The position numbers were made by a program, and so were the translations under genes. Shown here piece by piece: positions 8,610-18,331 of a DNA stretch of 64,000 nt (positions are counted from its first letter, which is position 1; each line of letters opens with the position of its first letter). A model generated the notes under the pieces. That model ran no database searches, was not told the DNA's origin, and worked only from the letters and a program-made list of their open reading frames with translations. The DNA comes from Paenibacillus nuruki. GTDB lineage: Bacteria; Bacillota; Bacilli; Paenibacillales; Paenibacillaceae. Location: contig NZ_MDER01000043.1 of the NCBI RefSeq assembly GCF_001721045.1, positions 62,001-126,000 on the forward strand, in the 5' to 3' direction.

Positions 8610-9413
8610 ATGCTTATTAATGATACTATTCATTCAGATTCGGATTATGTAGGTTTTATAAAAAAAGTAAAAGATAATACTGGAATCGATTTGTCTCAAT
8701 ACAAAGAAGCTCAAATGAAGCGTCGTCTGACCACATTACGTACCAAAAATGGTTTTTCTACATTTAGCGCTTTTTTCGATGCGATGTTAAAAGATAAAAC
8801 GTTATTTTATGAATTTTTGGATCGTATGACGATCAACGTATCTGAATTTTGGCGTAACCCGAACCGTTGGGAAGTATTGCGTGATTCCATTTTACCGCAA
8901 TTGCAAAAAAACAACGGTAAAAACTTGAAAGTATGGAGCGCAGCATGTTCTACAGGTGAAGAGCCATATACATTGTCTATGATCCTTGCTGACAAAAATC
9001 TGTTGTCCAGTACAACTTTACATGCTACGGATATTGATGATGGCGCATTGGAAAAAGCTAAAAAAGGAATGTATCTAGAACGTTCGCTTAAAGATGTTCC
9101 TGCTGATGTAGCCAAACGTCATTTTACAGCAGATGGTCATATGTTCCATATTAGTGACTCGCTGAAAAAAGCGGTTAATTTCCGTAAAGGTAATCTACTG
9201 ACCGATACGTTTGAAACAGGATACGATCTAATCGTATGTCGTAATGTTATGATTTATTTTACAGAAGAAGCTAAAAACATGCTGTATCATAAATTTGCTA
9301 ACAGTCTGCGTCCTGGTGGAGTATTATTTGTAGGCAGTACGGAGCAGATTTTCTCTCCGGCACAATATGGGTTTGAGACATCAGAAACATTCTTCTATTA
9401 CAAAAAAGGCTAA
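8610..9413 (+). CDS. cheR: Chemotaxis protein methyltransferase CheR
   Basis: SAM-dependent methylase that adds methyl groups to glutamates of chemoreceptors and so sets adaptation in chemotaxis. The 267-residue protein has the N-terminal helical domain ([17 protein letters not shown]), the linker [20 protein letters not shown] motif [17 protein letters not shown] and [18 protein letters not shown] 8610 is chosen for the AAGGAAG site 7 nt upstream; the in-frame ATG at 8571 has none. As in B. subtilis it stands apart from other chemotaxis genes, between ndk and aroC. A chemoreceptor that could be a substrate is encoded at 46805-48493. Confidence 0.95.
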   Translation: MLINDTIHSDSDYVGFIKKVKDNTGIDLSQYKEAQMKRRLTTLRTKNGFSTFSAFFDAMLKDKTLFYEFLDRMTINVSEFWRNPNRWEVLRDSILPQLQKNNGKNLKVWSAACSTGEEPYTLSMILADKNLLSSTTLHATDIDDGALEKAKKGMYLERSLKDVPADVAKRHFTADGHMFHISDSLKKAVNFRKGNLLTDTFETGYDLIVCRNVMIYFTEEAKNMLYHKFANSLRPGGVLFVGSTEQIFSPAQYGFETSETFFYYKKG

Positions 9414-9539
9414 TTATTGCCTAGACTGCAATAGAAAAAGTGCACATGATTGAGGCTAGTACTACGCGATACTTATCTATGTATAGAGTGATCTGTTATG
9501 TTCTACATGCAGAAAAACGATACAATAACTTTAAATAAA

Positions 9540-9586
9540 AACACGCTGCTTGTATCGTCGATGACGAAAAGGTAGCGTGTTTTTTA
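9540..9586 (+). terminator. Terminator between cheR and aroC
   Basis: AACACGCT (9540-9547) pairs with AGCGTGTT (9574-9581), with further pairing inside, followed by a run of T. It separates ndk-cheR from the aro supraoperon. Confidence 0.75.
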
Positions 9587-9633
9587 TGATACACAGGGAG
9601 AAAGAACACTTTAAATCAATGTTTTGCGCTTTC

Positions 9634-9663
9634 TTGTCAAACCGCTAGATGCTGTACTATAAT
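9634..9663 (+). promoter_or_regulatory. Sigma-A promoter of the aromatic supraoperon
   Basis: TTGTCA (9634-9639) and TATAAT (9658-9663) are 18 nt apart, predicting a start near 9670 and a leader of about 55 nt before aroC. No attenuator is seen in that leader. Confidence 0.75.
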
Positions 9664-9726
9664 AAGCAAAGATAATTACGGATTTTAGCAATGCACAGTT
9701 TAACAGTTTAAAGGGGGAACGCAACA

Positions 9727-10896
9727 ATGAGTTTACGTTATTTAACAGCAGGGGAGACACATGGTCCCCAATTGACTGCGATTATTGAAGGATTACCAAG
9801 CCAGCTTGAGCTGGATTTTGAAGCATTGAATTTCCAACTAGCACGTCGTCAGAAAGGGTATGGACGAGGTCGCCGGATGCAAATTGAAAAAGATACAGCT
9901 GATATCGTAGGCGGTGTACGTCATGGATACACAACAGGAGCGCCTGTAGCTCTAGTTGTAGCGAACAATGATTGGAAACACTGGACAAAGATTATGAATA
10001 TTGAGCCGATGGAAGGTACAGATGAAGAAAAACGTCGTGTACACCGTCCACGTCCAGGTCATGCGGATCTGAATGGCGGTCTTAAATATAATCATAAAGA
10101 TTTGCGTAACGTATTAGAGCGCTCCAGTGCGCGTGAAACTGCTATTCGTGTAGCTTGTGGAGCAGTAGCACGTCAGTTCCTTGAAGCATTCGGAATCAAA
10201 GTAGCTGGACAAGTCATTCGTATCGGTGAAATTGTAGCTCCACCTCACAATCTTCCACTGGATGAGCTGGTTGCTCAGACAGAAGAGTCTTCTGTACGTG
10301 TAGTGGATAAAGAAACCGAGCAAAAAATGGAAGCTTATATTGAGCAAATCAAAAAAGAAGGCGACTCGATCGGTGGCGTCGTTGAATGTATTATCGAGGG
10401 CGTGCCTGTAGGTTTGGGAAGTTTTGTTCAATATGATCGCAAGCTCGATGCACGTATCGCTCAAGCTGTAATGTCGATCAATGCTTTTAAAGGCGTAGAG
10501 ATTGGCATAGGCTTTGAAGCAGGTGAACTTCGTGGTTCACAAGTGCATGATGAGATTTTATATAATGAAGAGCGTGGATATCACCGTGCAAGCAATCGTT
10601 TAGGCGGATTTGAAGGCGGAATGACAAATGGTATGCCTATCGTGGTTCGTGGTGTCATGAAACCTATTCCTACTTTGTACAAACCGCTACAAAGTGTAGA
10701 TATCGATACCAAAGAAGCATTTACAGCTCAAGTCGAGCGTTCAGATGCTTGTGCTGTACCTGCCGCTAGTGTTGTGCTTGAAAGTGTTGTTGCTTGGGAA
10801 GTAGCCAAGGCTTTCCTTGAGAAATTTGGTGGCGATTCGATGGATGAGATTCGTAATAATCTTAAAAATTATTTAGCTCAAGTGGAGCAATACTAA
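9727..10896 (+). CDS. aroC: Chorismate synthase
   Basis: Converts 5-enolpyruvylshikimate-3-phosphate to chorismate with reduced FMN, the branch point for Trp, Tyr, Phe, folate and (through MqnA) menaquinone. The 389-residue protein has the family signatures [38 protein letters not shown] and [24 protein letters not shown] precedes ATG 9727. The stop overlaps the aroB start (TAATG), so translation is probably coupled. Named aroF in B. subtilis. Confidence 0.98.
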   Translation: MSLRYLTAGETHGPQLTAIIEGLPSQLELDFEALNFQLARRQKGYGRGRRMQIEKDTADIVGGVRHGYTTGAPVALVVANNDWKHWTKIMNIEPMEGTDEEKRRVHRPRPGHADLNGGLKYNHKDLRNVLERSSARETAIRVACGAVARQFLEAFGIKVAGQVIRIGEIVAPPHNLPLDELVAQTEESSVRVVDKETEQKMEAYIEQIKKEGDSIGGVVECIIEGVPVGLGSFVQYDRKLDARIAQAVMSINAFKGVEIGIGFEAGELRGSQVHDEILYNEERGYHRASNRLGGFEGGMTNGMPIVVRGVMKPIPTLYKPLQSVDIDTKEAFTAQVERSDACAVPAASVVLESVVAWEVAKAFLEKFGGDSMDEIRNNLKNYLAQVEQY

Positions 10897-11999
10897 TGTC
10901 TGCGGTGAGAACCGTTGATGTCCAACTTGGCGAACGCTCTTATCCGATTTATATTGGAGAAGATTTGTTACAACAGGCAGGAACGTATTTAGACAATCAT
11001 CGCATTTCCAAGCAAAGCCCGATACTGATCGTTACCGATGAACATGTGGCTGATCCTTATTTTGCTATCGTGGAGCAGTCTTTGACTGCTTCTGGATTTA
11101 CAGTTGTGACAGCGATTGTAGGTGCAGGTGAACAATCCAAATCGATGTCTGTATTTGAAGAAGTGATGACCAAAGCCATTCAAGGCGGTCTGGATCGGAA
11201 ATCGACTGTAATTGCACTCGGTGGCGGCGTAGTAGGCGATCTAGCTGGGTTTGTAGCTGGTTCATATATGCGCGGGATTCGTTTTATCCAAATGCCTACC
11301 AGTGTACTTGCCCATGATAGTAGTGTGGGTGGTAAAGTAGCGATTAATCATCGTCTAGCGAAAAATATGATTGGTGTTTTTCATCAGCCGGAGTTCGTAT
11401 TATATGATCTGACAACACTTCAAACATTACCCAAACGTGAAGTTTATGCCGGACTTGCAGAGATGGTGAAGCATGGTTTAATCTGGGATAAAGAATTTGC
11501 TTACTGGTGTCTGGAACACGCTGACGAACTGAAATCAGTCGATATGACAGCGATGGGTTATGGTCTGGAAAAAGGCTGTTCTATCAAAGCGATCGTGGTT
11601 TCTCGTGATGAGCGTGAGAACGACTTGCGAGCTATTCTTAATTTGGGACATACGATAGGGCATGCCATCGAAGCTGTAGCAGGGTATGGCGAGATTATTC
11701 ACGGTGAAGCGATCTCAATCGGTATGGTTGGTTCTGCGCTTATCGGTGAACAATTAGGTGGAGAACCGGGTCTTGTTGATACCACCCGTCATATGTTGAC
11801 AGCTCTTGGGTTACCTACAGTATTGCCTCAGCGTCTAGATGTCGATCAGATTATGGAAGCAATGATGCATGATAAGAAATTCCAAGAAGGATCAATGACA
11901 TTTGTGGTTCCCAAATCAATCGGTGTTGTGGAAATCAATCACAACGTAGATTATGATCTGGTACGCCGGGTTGTTGAGCAATTAAAGGAAGAGGTGTAA
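10896..11999 (+). CDS. aroB: 3-Dehydroquinate synthase
   Basis: NAD- and metal-dependent enzyme that cyclises DAHP to 3-dehydroquinate, the second step of the shikimate pathway. The 367-residue protein shows the NAD-binding glycine stretch ALGGGVVGDLAGFVAG, the block HDSSVGGKVAINH, and the metal-site histidines in NLGHTIGHAIE and GEIIHGEAISIGM. It is second in the aro-trp supraoperon, overlapping aroC by 1 nt and leaving 3 nt before aroH. Confidence 0.97.
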   Translation: MSAVRTVDVQLGERSYPIYIGEDLLQQAGTYLDNHRISKQSPILIVTDEHVADPYFAIVEQSLTASGFTVVTAIVGAGEQSKSMSVFEEVMTKAIQGGLDRKSTVIALGGGVVGDLAGFVAGSYMRGIRFIQMPTSVLAHDSSVGGKVAINHRLAKNMIGVFHQPEFVLYDLTTLQTLPKREVYAGLAEMVKHGLIWDKEFAYWCLEHADELKSVDMTAMGYGLEKGCSIKAIVVSRDERENDLRAILNLGHTIGHAIEAVAGYGEIIHGEAISIGMVGSALIGEQLGGEPGLVDTTRHMLTALGLPTVLPQRLDVDQIMEAMMHDKKFQEGSMTFVVPKSIGVVEINHNVDYDLVRRVVEQLKEEV

Positions 12000-12002
12000 A
12001 CG

Positions 12003-12374
12003 ATGTACAATCGAGGAATTCGTGGGGCTACTACAGTGATCAATAACGAAAAAAAGGAAATATTGGATGAAACCGTAGTATTGCTGAAGGAGATTGTAGA
12101 CCGTAATCAATTTGAACCTGAAGATATCAGCTGTATCTGGATTACGATGACCCCTGATCTGGATGCTATTTTTCCAGCACTTGCTATTCGTGAGATGGAA
12201 GGTTGGAATATGGTTCCTTTAATGTGTGCGGTAGAAGCAGCGGTACAGAACAGCTTACCTCAATGTATCCGGTTAATGATTCAAGTGAATACGACGAAAT
12301 CACAACAAGAAATCAGACATGTGTATTTAAACGAAGCCAAGCGATTACGTCCTGATTTGGCACTTTCAGAATAG
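12003..12374 (+). CDS. aroH: Chorismate mutase, AroH class
   Basis: Monofunctional chorismate mutase that rearranges chorismate to prephenate for Phe and Tyr. The 123-residue protein is a trimeric barrel-type AroH as in B. subtilis: RGIRGATTV with the active-site Arg near the N-terminus, the catalytic region around SLPQCIRLMIQVNT, and the tail VYLNEAKRLRPDLA. AAGGAAGAGG before ATG 12003 is the ribosome site. It is the last gene before the trp leader. Confidence 0.95.
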   Translation: MYNRGIRGATTVINNEKKEILDETVVLLKEIVDRNQFEPEDISCIWITMTPDLDAIFPALAIREMEGWNMVPLMCAVEAAVQNSLPQCIRLMIQVNTTKSQQEIRHVYLNEAKRLRPDLALSE

Positions 12375-12390
12375 GGATAAGATGTAAGGG

Positions 12391-12420
12391 TTGCGTTAGA
12401 CGTTTCTTTTGCTGTATAGT
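12391..12420 (+). promoter_or_regulatory. Internal trp promoter
   Basis: TTGCGT (12391-12396) and TATAGT (12415-12420) are 18 nt apart, giving a predicted start near 12427, immediately before the TRAP triplets. It lies 17 nt after aroH, as does the trp promoter in the B. subtilis supraoperon. Confidence 0.6.
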
Positions 12421-12435
12421 AGTCGTTAAGATAAA

Positions 12436-12495
12436 TAGTAAGAGCCGTGTAATGAGCTGAGATGCAAGTTAGAGGTAGAGAAGAGTATAGATGAG
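12436..12495 (+). promoter_or_regulatory. TRAP-binding site in the trp leader
   Basis: A run of NAG triplets with mostly 2-3 nt spacing: TAG 12436, GAG 12442, GAG 12454, GAG 12459, AAG 12466, TAG 12470, TAG 12476, GAG 12478, GAG 12483, TAG 12488 and GAG 12493. The last four repeat every 5 nt, the ideal TRAP spacing. TRAP binds 9-11 such triplets around its ring. The site begins about 10 nt after the predicted start of transcription. The TRAP gene is at 2311. A looser second group (GAG 12624, TAG 12629, TAG 12633, TAG 12639) lies further down the leader. Confidence 0.75.
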
Positions 12496-12929
12496 AATGA
12501 AACGTAAGCCTTGTCGGCGGGCAGAGCGGATTGATCCATAGGTGTGAAGACACTGTATGTTATTCAATTCGGATCGTGTGCCAGCAGGAAGACAACAGCG
12601 AAGACGTTTCAAGCAGTATAACGGAGTATAGCTAGAAATAGAATCATAGAAAGAACTGTATGGTGAGATAGTCATCATCGATTGGATTATTATTGTATTC
12701 ATTATTTATAGATAACGAGAGGTACAAGAGTGTATCGCTGTTATGCTAAATAAACAATAAGAGATTCATAGATGCTAACTTGATCGCTAACAGATTATAA
12801 GTCAGCCGTATACATAGATATGTTATACGATTGCTACTTTCTTTATACTATTTGTAGTGTAATACTTCGGGTCTGCCAGAATCTGAGGTAGTCGATTCTG
12901 ACATTTGTACATTTTGTACGTCTATTGTA

Positions 12930-12963
12930 GCCTTCATGCGTCAACACGCGTGAAGGCTTTTTT
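12930..12963 (+). terminator. Terminator (attenuator candidate) in front of trpE
   Basis: An 11-bp stem (12930-12940 with 12947-12957, one G-U pair) encloses a 6-nt loop and is followed by six T. It ends 34 nt before the trpE ATG, leaving no room for a promoter, so trpE must be reached by readthrough. A second hairpin, CAGAATC (12877-12883) with GATTCTG (12894-12900), stands just upstream. Together with the TRAP site this suggests attenuation, although the antiterminator pairing was not found. Confidence 0.85.
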
Positions 12964-12997
12964 AGTACCCAAAATACAAATCTGAGGAGCGACTTCT

Positions 12998-14554
12998 ATG
13001 ATTCAACCTAATATCGAACAAGTGATTGCAACATCGAAAGAATATAATTTGATTCCTATTGTCAAACGTTTGCTAGGAGATATGGAGACACCGATTCGGA
13101 TTTTTCAACGTTATGCTGATCATAAGCGTGCATTTCTGTTGGAAAGCGTAGAGGGCGGTAGCAAATGGGCGCGATATTCATTTATTGGTAGTGATCCATT
13201 TTTATTGATCTCTGGGAAAAAGGGTAGAATCAAGCTTGAAATCAATGGTCAAGAAGCTGAATTAGCAGGTAAGCCGATTGAACAACTCAAAACATTATTA
13301 CAGCGTTATCGCAGTCCCAAAGTAGAAGGCTTACCTCCATTTACAGGTGGAGCTATTGGTTTCTTCGGTTACGATCTACAGCAATATTATGAAAAATTAC
13401 CTGCTCATCGAATAGATGATATGCAGATGGACGATATTCAGTTTATGTTCTGTGATCAGATTGTCGTCTTTGATCATGTGAAGCAACATATTTTGCTAGT
13501 TGGTAATGTACATGTACCGGATAACGCAACAGAACAACAGATTCGTGAAGCGTATATCAAAGCTAGTCGTAAGCTAGAAGCAACAGAAGATTTGTTGAAA
13601 ACACAACCTTCTATAAGCACGATGGGACGTAGCCCGGTATCGGAAGATGTAGAAATGGGCGAAATTCAATCCAATATGACCAAAGAAGAATATATAGATG
13701 GTGTGCATCGTGCCAAAGAATATATTCGTGCCGGTGACATTTTTCAAGTGGTGTTGTCACAACGTTTTCATATCGAGACTGAGGTTTCACCACTTGAAGT
13801 GTATCGGGTGTTACGTACGATGAACCCGTCGCCTTATATGTATTATTTGAAAATGGATGATGAGATTATCGTCGGGACATCACCAGAAGCGCTTGTCAAA
13901 GTAGCGGGTGATCGCTTAGAGACTCGACCGATAGCAGGCACACGTCCTCGCGGTAAAACAGAAGCGGAAGATCAAGCTTTGGCTGAAGAATTGCTTCAAG
14001 ATGAAAAAGAACGTGCAGAGCACCTTATGCTTGTCGATCTAGGACGTAATGATCTAGGACGTGTCTCTGAATTCGGAAGTGTCAAAACAGATACGTTTAT
14101 GGAAATTGAACGTTATTCGCATGTAATGCATATTGTGTCTGGAGTATCAGGTACACTGCATAAAGATAAAGACTTTTTCGATGCTTTCTTATCTTGTCTA
14201 CCCGCAGGAACCGTATCAGGTGCACCTAAGTTAAGAGCGATGGAGATTATCGCTGAGATCGAAAATGAAGCACGTGGTGCGTATGCAGGTGCTATCGGAT
14301 ATCTTGGATTCTCTGGCAATATGGATGCTTGTATCACGATTCGGACGATTATTTTCAAAAATGGTAAAGCTTATGTGCAAGCCGGAGCAGGTATTGTATG
14401 GGACTCGGTTCCAGAAAAAGAATATGAAGAGACGGTAAATAAAGCAAAAGGAATGCTGAAGTCGATTCGTGTAGCGGAAGCGATGTTTTTACCTAAACCA
14501 CAAGATCATGATTCTGAAATTAATCAAGATTATATGTACGGATATGATCGTTAA
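12998..14554 (+). CDS. trpE: Anthranilate synthase component I
   Basis: Converts chorismate and ammonia (or glutamine with the partner subunit) to anthranilate, the first step of tryptophan synthesis. The 518-residue protein has the feedback-inhibition element LLESVEGG near residue 40, and the catalytic blocks IFQVVLSQRF, GTSPEALVKV, ETRPIAGTRPRG, LLPAGTVSGAPK-type sequence and YAGAIGYLGF. GAGGAG lies 9 nt before ATG 12998. No trpG follows, so the amidotransferase subunit is probably a shared PabA encoded elsewhere, as in B. subtilis. Confidence 0.97.
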   Translation: MIQPNIEQVIATSKEYNLIPIVKRLLGDMETPIRIFQRYADHKRAFLLESVEGGSKWARYSFIGSDPFLLISGKKGRIKLEINGQEAELAGKPIEQLKTLLQRYRSPKVEGLPPFTGGAIGFFGYDLQQYYEKLPAHRIDDMQMDDIQFMFCDQIVVFDHVKQHILLVGNVHVPDNATEQQIREAYIKASRKLEATEDLLKTQPSISTMGRSPVSEDVEMGEIQSNMTKEEYIDGVHRAKEYIRAGDIFQVVLSQRFHIETEVSPLEVYRVLRTMNPSPYMYYLKMDDEIIVGTSPEALVKVAGDRLETRPIAGTRPRGKTEAEDQALAEELLQDEKERAEHLMLVDLGRNDLGRVSEFGSVKTDTFMEIERYSHVMHIVSGVSGTLHKDKDFFDAFLSCLPAGTVSGAPKLRAMEIIAEIENEARGAYAGAIGYLGFSGNMDACITIRTIIFKNGKAYVQAGAGIVWDSVPEKEYEETVNKAKGMLKSIRVAEAMFLPKPQDHDSEINQDYMYGYDR

Positions 14555-14628
14555 ATAGCATTACATCAAGTTATTAAGTATTACATCCATAAATATAGAA
14601 AGATAAAAGAGTTAAAGGAGAGACAGAG

Positions 14629-15669
14629 ATGGTTGGGAATGAACTGATGCAACAAGCGATAGCTACCATTATAGAAGGCAAGCACTTAACACGAGAGCAA
14701 TCCAATCAAGTGATGCATGTCATTATGAGCGGTATTGCGACACCTTCACAGATTGGAGGGTTACTGACAGCTCTTCGTATTAAAGGAGAAACGGTCGAAG
14801 AAATCACAGGTTTGGCTGAAGCTATGCGTACAAATGGTGGGAGCGTGCCTGTATTATCCGATGGATTATTAGATACTTGTGGAACAGGCGGTTCCGGGAT
14901 TCACAAATTCAATATTTCAACCGTATCGGCGATTATTGCTTCTTCGATCGGTGTAAGGGTAGCAAAGCATGGTAACCGCTCTGCTTCAGGTAAAGCTGGA
15001 AGTGCAGACGTATTAGAAGCTTTGGGTGTGAATATTAGTCTTAATCCGGATCAAGCAGCTAAATGTCTAGAAGATATCGGCATCTGCTTTATGTTTGCAC
15101 AGGTCTTTCATCCATCAATGAAGCATGCCGCAGCGACTCGTCGTGAATTAGGCGTACGAACGGTATTTAATATGTTAGGGCCTTTAACCAATCCAGCAGG
15201 AGCAGATCGTCAATTGATTGGACTGTATGATATTACAAAAATCGAGACCGTAGCACATACCCTTCATTTATTAGGGCTAAAACGTGCACTGGTTGTTGCA
15301 AGTCTGGATGGTCTGGATGAGATCAGTATATCTGCACCTACAAGAGTCGCTGAATTAAAAGATGGACACGTACACACATATGAGATCAGTCCTAGCGATT
15401 TTGGATTACCGACTCATCCAATTGAACATACATTAGGCGGAGACGCTATGGAAAATGCAGATATTATTCGTAGTGTGCTTCGTGGAGAAGAAAGTGCTTA
15501 TCGAGATGTAGTCGTAGCGAATAGCGCAGCTTGTATTTACCTTTCAGGGCAAGCAGAGACATTGGCTCAAGGAGCGATTATAGCAGCACAAGCGATAGAT
15601 TCAGGTGCGGCTGCTCATAAGTTACAGCAATTAATAGACACAACGGAGGGATTAAGTTATGTATCTTGA
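14629..15669 (+). CDS. trpD: Anthranilate phosphoribosyltransferase
   Basis: Joins anthranilate to PRPP, the second step of the tryptophan pathway. The 346-residue protein has the PRPP-binding loop DTCGTGGSGIHKFNIST, the block VAKHGNRSASGKAGSADVLE and MLGPLTNPAG. AAAGGAG precedes ATG 14629, and the gene overlaps trpC by 11 nt, indicating coupled translation. Length is normal. Confidence 0.97.
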   Translation: MVGNELMQQAIATIIEGKHLTREQSNQVMHVIMSGIATPSQIGGLLTALRIKGETVEEITGLAEAMRTNGGSVPVLSDGLLDTCGTGGSGIHKFNISTVSAIIASSIGVRVAKHGNRSASGKAGSADVLEALGVNISLNPDQAAKCLEDIGICFMFAQVFHPSMKHAAATRRELGVRTVFNMLGPLTNPAGADRQLIGLYDITKIETVAHTLHLLGLKRALVVASLDGLDEISISAPTRVAELKDGHVHTYEISPSDFGLPTHPIEHTLGGDAMENADIIRSVLRGEESAYRDVVVANSAACIYLSGQAETLAQGAIIAAQAIDSGAAAHKLQQLIDTTEGLSYVS

Positions 15670-16474
15670 TCGTATTGTAGTGACCAAACAGCAGGAAGTA
15701 GAACTATTGAAAAAAACATTTTCGGTAGAACAAGCCAAAGAACAGATTAAAGCATTGCCTGCAACTAAAGGTTTTCGCAAAGCTTTAATTCAGCATCCTC
15801 ATCATTCAATGGGCTTGATTGCAGAAGTGAAAAAAGCTTCACCGTCTAAAGGTTTGATTCGTCCTGATTTTGATCCTGTTCAGATTGCTCAAGCGTATGA
15901 AGATGCAGGAGCTGATTGTATTTCTGTATTAACTGATGTTGACTATTTTCAAGGAAGTAAAGAGTATTTAACGGCTATTCATCAAGCGGTAAAGCTTCCG
16001 TTATTGCGTAAAGATTTTATTATTGATGAAGTACAGATTTACGAAGCACGCTTAATCGGTGCAGATGCTATTTTGCTTATCGCGGCTATTTTGACACCTG
16101 AACAATTACAATCCTATTTCGATCTAGCATTATCAATCGGGTTGGATGTATTGATTGAAGTGCATGATCATGAAGAATTGGCAACCGTCCTGCAAATAAA
16201 AGGTGCTGCTGAACATGGATTGATTGGTGTAAACAATCGCAATCTCAAAACATTCGAAACTTCACTGGCGACAACGGTTGAACTGATTAATCTTGTTCCT
16301 GAAAATGTTCCTTTGATCAGTGAAAGTGGTATTTCTGGTGTGGACGATATGGTCTATTTATCGGGTGCAGGAGCTAAAGGAGTATTGGTAGGCGAATACT
16401 TTATGCGTAAAGACGATATTCATGACGCTGTAAAAACACTTATGGAACCTACCAAAAAACAAAATCATGACTGA
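15659..16474 (+). CDS. trpC: Indole-3-glycerol phosphate synthase
   Basis: Closes the indole ring from CdRP. The 271-residue TIM-barrel protein shows LIAEVKKASPSKGLIR (catalytic lysine), VLTDVDYFQGSKEYL, LLRKDFIIDEVQIYEAR, GVNNRNLKTFE and LISESGIS. Start ATG 15659 lies inside the end of trpD, with GGAGG upstream. It overlaps trpF by 8 nt. Confidence 0.97.
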   Translation: MYLDRIVVTKQQEVELLKKTFSVEQAKEQIKALPATKGFRKALIQHPHHSMGLIAEVKKASPSKGLIRPDFDPVQIAQAYEDAGADCISVLTDVDYFQGSKEYLTAIHQAVKLPLLRKDFIIDEVQIYEARLIGADAILLIAAILTPEQLQSYFDLALSIGLDVLIEVHDHEELATVLQIKGAAEHGLIGVNNRNLKTFETSLATTVELINLVPENVPLISESGISGVDDMVYLSGAGAKGVLVGEYFMRKDDIHDAVKTLMEPTKKQNHD

Positions 16475-17138
16475 AAAAAAATACGTAAAAATTTGTGGAC
16501 TTCAAAGCGTTGAAGTGCTAAAATCTATGATACAATTACCGATTGATTACATCGGTTTCGTTTTTGCTACAAGTAAGCGTCAGGTGAATTCTGAACAAGC
16601 CTCTATTCTGATTCAAACACTTCAGGAATGGGAAGATTACCCTGCTCCTCAAAGTGTTGGCGTGTTCGTTAACCCGACGCTGGAACAACTCAAAGAGATT
16701 GTTGAGATCGCTCCACTTGATGTGATTCAGCTTCATGGTCAAGAAAGCCCTGAGCTATGCAGACAGATCAAGGAACAATTGCATAAGCAGGTATTCAAAG
16801 TGGTTTCACTCACACAGACAGACCAACCACAACCGGTAGAACAACAACTTTTACCTTACAAAGGCGTAGTCGATGCCTTTTTATTAGATACGTATGACCC
16901 TCTATATGGAGGAGGCTCAGGTAAGACATTTGCTTGGGATCAGATACAACCGTATCACCAGTGGACAGCGCAACAAGGGATTCCATTGCTTGTAGCTGGA
17001 GGATTAACACCGGAGAATATATCTTCTCTATTGGACAACCATTTGCTTGAAGGCGTTGATGTATCGAGCGGCGTGGAAACGGATGGTATCAAAGACATCA
17101 TGAAAATAACAACATTTGTAGAAAGGGTGAAGGCATAA
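16467..17138 (+). CDS. trpF: Phosphoribosylanthranilate isomerase
   Basis: Amadori isomerisation of phosphoribosylanthranilate to CdRP. The 223-residue TIM-barrel protein has the family N-terminus [12 protein letters not shown] with the catalytic Cys, [24 protein letters not shown], the Asp-containing [18 protein letters not shown] and [12 protein letters not shown]. It overlaps trpC and shares a TAATG junction with trpB, so it is part of the tightly packed trp operon. Confidence 0.96.
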   Translation: MTEKKYVKICGLQSVEVLKSMIQLPIDYIGFVFATSKRQVNSEQASILIQTLQEWEDYPAPQSVGVFVNPTLEQLKEIVEIAPLDVIQLHGQESPELCRQIKEQLHKQVFKVVSLTQTDQPQPVEQQLLPYKGVVDAFLLDTYDPLYGGGSGKTFAWDQIQPYHQWTAQQGIPLLVAGGLTPENISSLLDNHLLEGVDVSSGVETDGIKDIMKITTFVERVKA

Positions 17139-18331
17139 TGACTACATTACCAGATGCAAAAGGACGTTTCGGCGATTTCGGAGGAAGATATGTGCCTGAG
17201 ACTCTTATGAATGCACTTATCGAATTGGAGCAGTCTTATTATCAATATGCAGAAGATGAAGAATTTCAGACTGAGCTGAAATATTTGCTCAAAGAATATT
17301 CAGGTCGGGAAACGCCTCTTTATTATGCACAACGCTTAAGTGAAGAATTGGGTGGTCCTAAAATTTATCTCAAACGTGAAGATTTAAATCATACAGGTGC
17401 ACATAAAATCAATAATGCGCTTGCTCAAGGGTTGCTTGCGAAGCGTACCGGTAAAAAGAAAGTTATTGCTGAAACGGGTGCAGGGCAGCATGGTGTGGCG
17501 ACAGCGACGGTAGCCGCATTGTTTGGACTTGAGTGTAAAGTATTTATGGGTGAAGAAGATATTCGCCGTCAGCAATTGAATGTATTTCGGATGAAGTTAT
17601 TGGGAGCAGAAGTGGTTCCTGTGACTTCAGGTACGATGACACTTAAAGATGCAGGAAATGAAGCATTACGCTACTGGGTAAGTAATGTCGAAGATACGTT
17701 TTATATTCTAGGATCAGCGGTAGGTCCTCATCCATATCCGATGATGGTGCGTAATTTCCAACGTATTATTGGAGATGAGACACGCCGTCAGATACTTGAA
17801 CTTGAAAATCGCTTACCGGATACAGTCGTAGCTTGTATCGGTGGCGGCAGTAATGCAATCGGTATGTTCTATCCATTTATTGAAGATACTGAGGTTAATT
17901 TGATCGGTGTAGAAGCAGCAGGACGTGGGATTGATACGCCTTTGCATGCGGCAACGATGAGTCTGGGAACCAAAGGTGTCTTTCAAGGTTCTATGAGTTA
18001 TTTACTACAAGATGAATATGGACAAGTACAGCCTGCACATTCGATTTCAGCTGGTCTCGATTATCCGGGTGTAGGTCCTGAACATTCGTATCTTAAAGAT
18101 ATCAAGCGTGTTCAGTACGTGCCTGTAACCGATGCAGAAGCGTTAGATGCTCTAAAATTATTGTGTCGTACCGAAGGTATTATCCCTGCACTCGAGTCTT
18201 CACATGCAATTGCCCATGTGGTTAAAATGGCGAAAGATATGAATAGTGATCAGTTGCTAGTGATCTGCCTTTCCGGTCGTGGCGATAAAGATGTAGAGTC
18301 AATTATGCAGTATGAGGAGGGCGTACAATGA
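17138..18331 (+). CDS. trpB: Tryptophan synthase beta chain
   Basis: PLP enzyme that condenses indole with serine to give tryptophan, working with TrpA in an alpha2-beta2 complex with an indole tunnel. The 397-residue protein shows the N-terminal [16 protein letters not shown], the PLP lysine in [28 protein letters not shown] and the phosphate loop [12 protein letters not shown]. It overlaps trpA by 4 nt (ATGA). Confidence 0.98.
   Translation: MTTLPDAKGRFGDFGGRYVPETLMNALIELEQSYYQYAEDEEFQTELKYLLKEYSGRETPLYYAQRLSEELGGPKIYLKREDLNHTGAHKINNALAQGLLAKRTGKKKVIAETGAGQHGVATATVAALFGLECKVFMGEEDIRRQQLNVFRMKLLGAEVVPVTSGTMTLKDAGNEALRYWVSNVEDTFYILGSAVGPHPYPMMVRNFQRIIGDETRRQILELENRLPDTVVACIGGGSNAIGMFYPFIEDTEVNLIGVEAAGRGIDTPLHAATMSLGTKGVFQGSMSYLLQDEYGQVQPAHSISAGLDYPGVGPEHSYLKDIKRVQYVPVTDAEALDALKLLCRTEGIIPALESSHAIAHVVKMAKDMNSDQLLVICLSGRGDKDVESIMQYEEGVQ

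Noticed and set aside
12427-12997. T-box riboswitch before trpE
   Set aside because: No AGGGUGGNACCGCG-type core or Trp specifier region could be found; the TRAP triplets explain the leader better.
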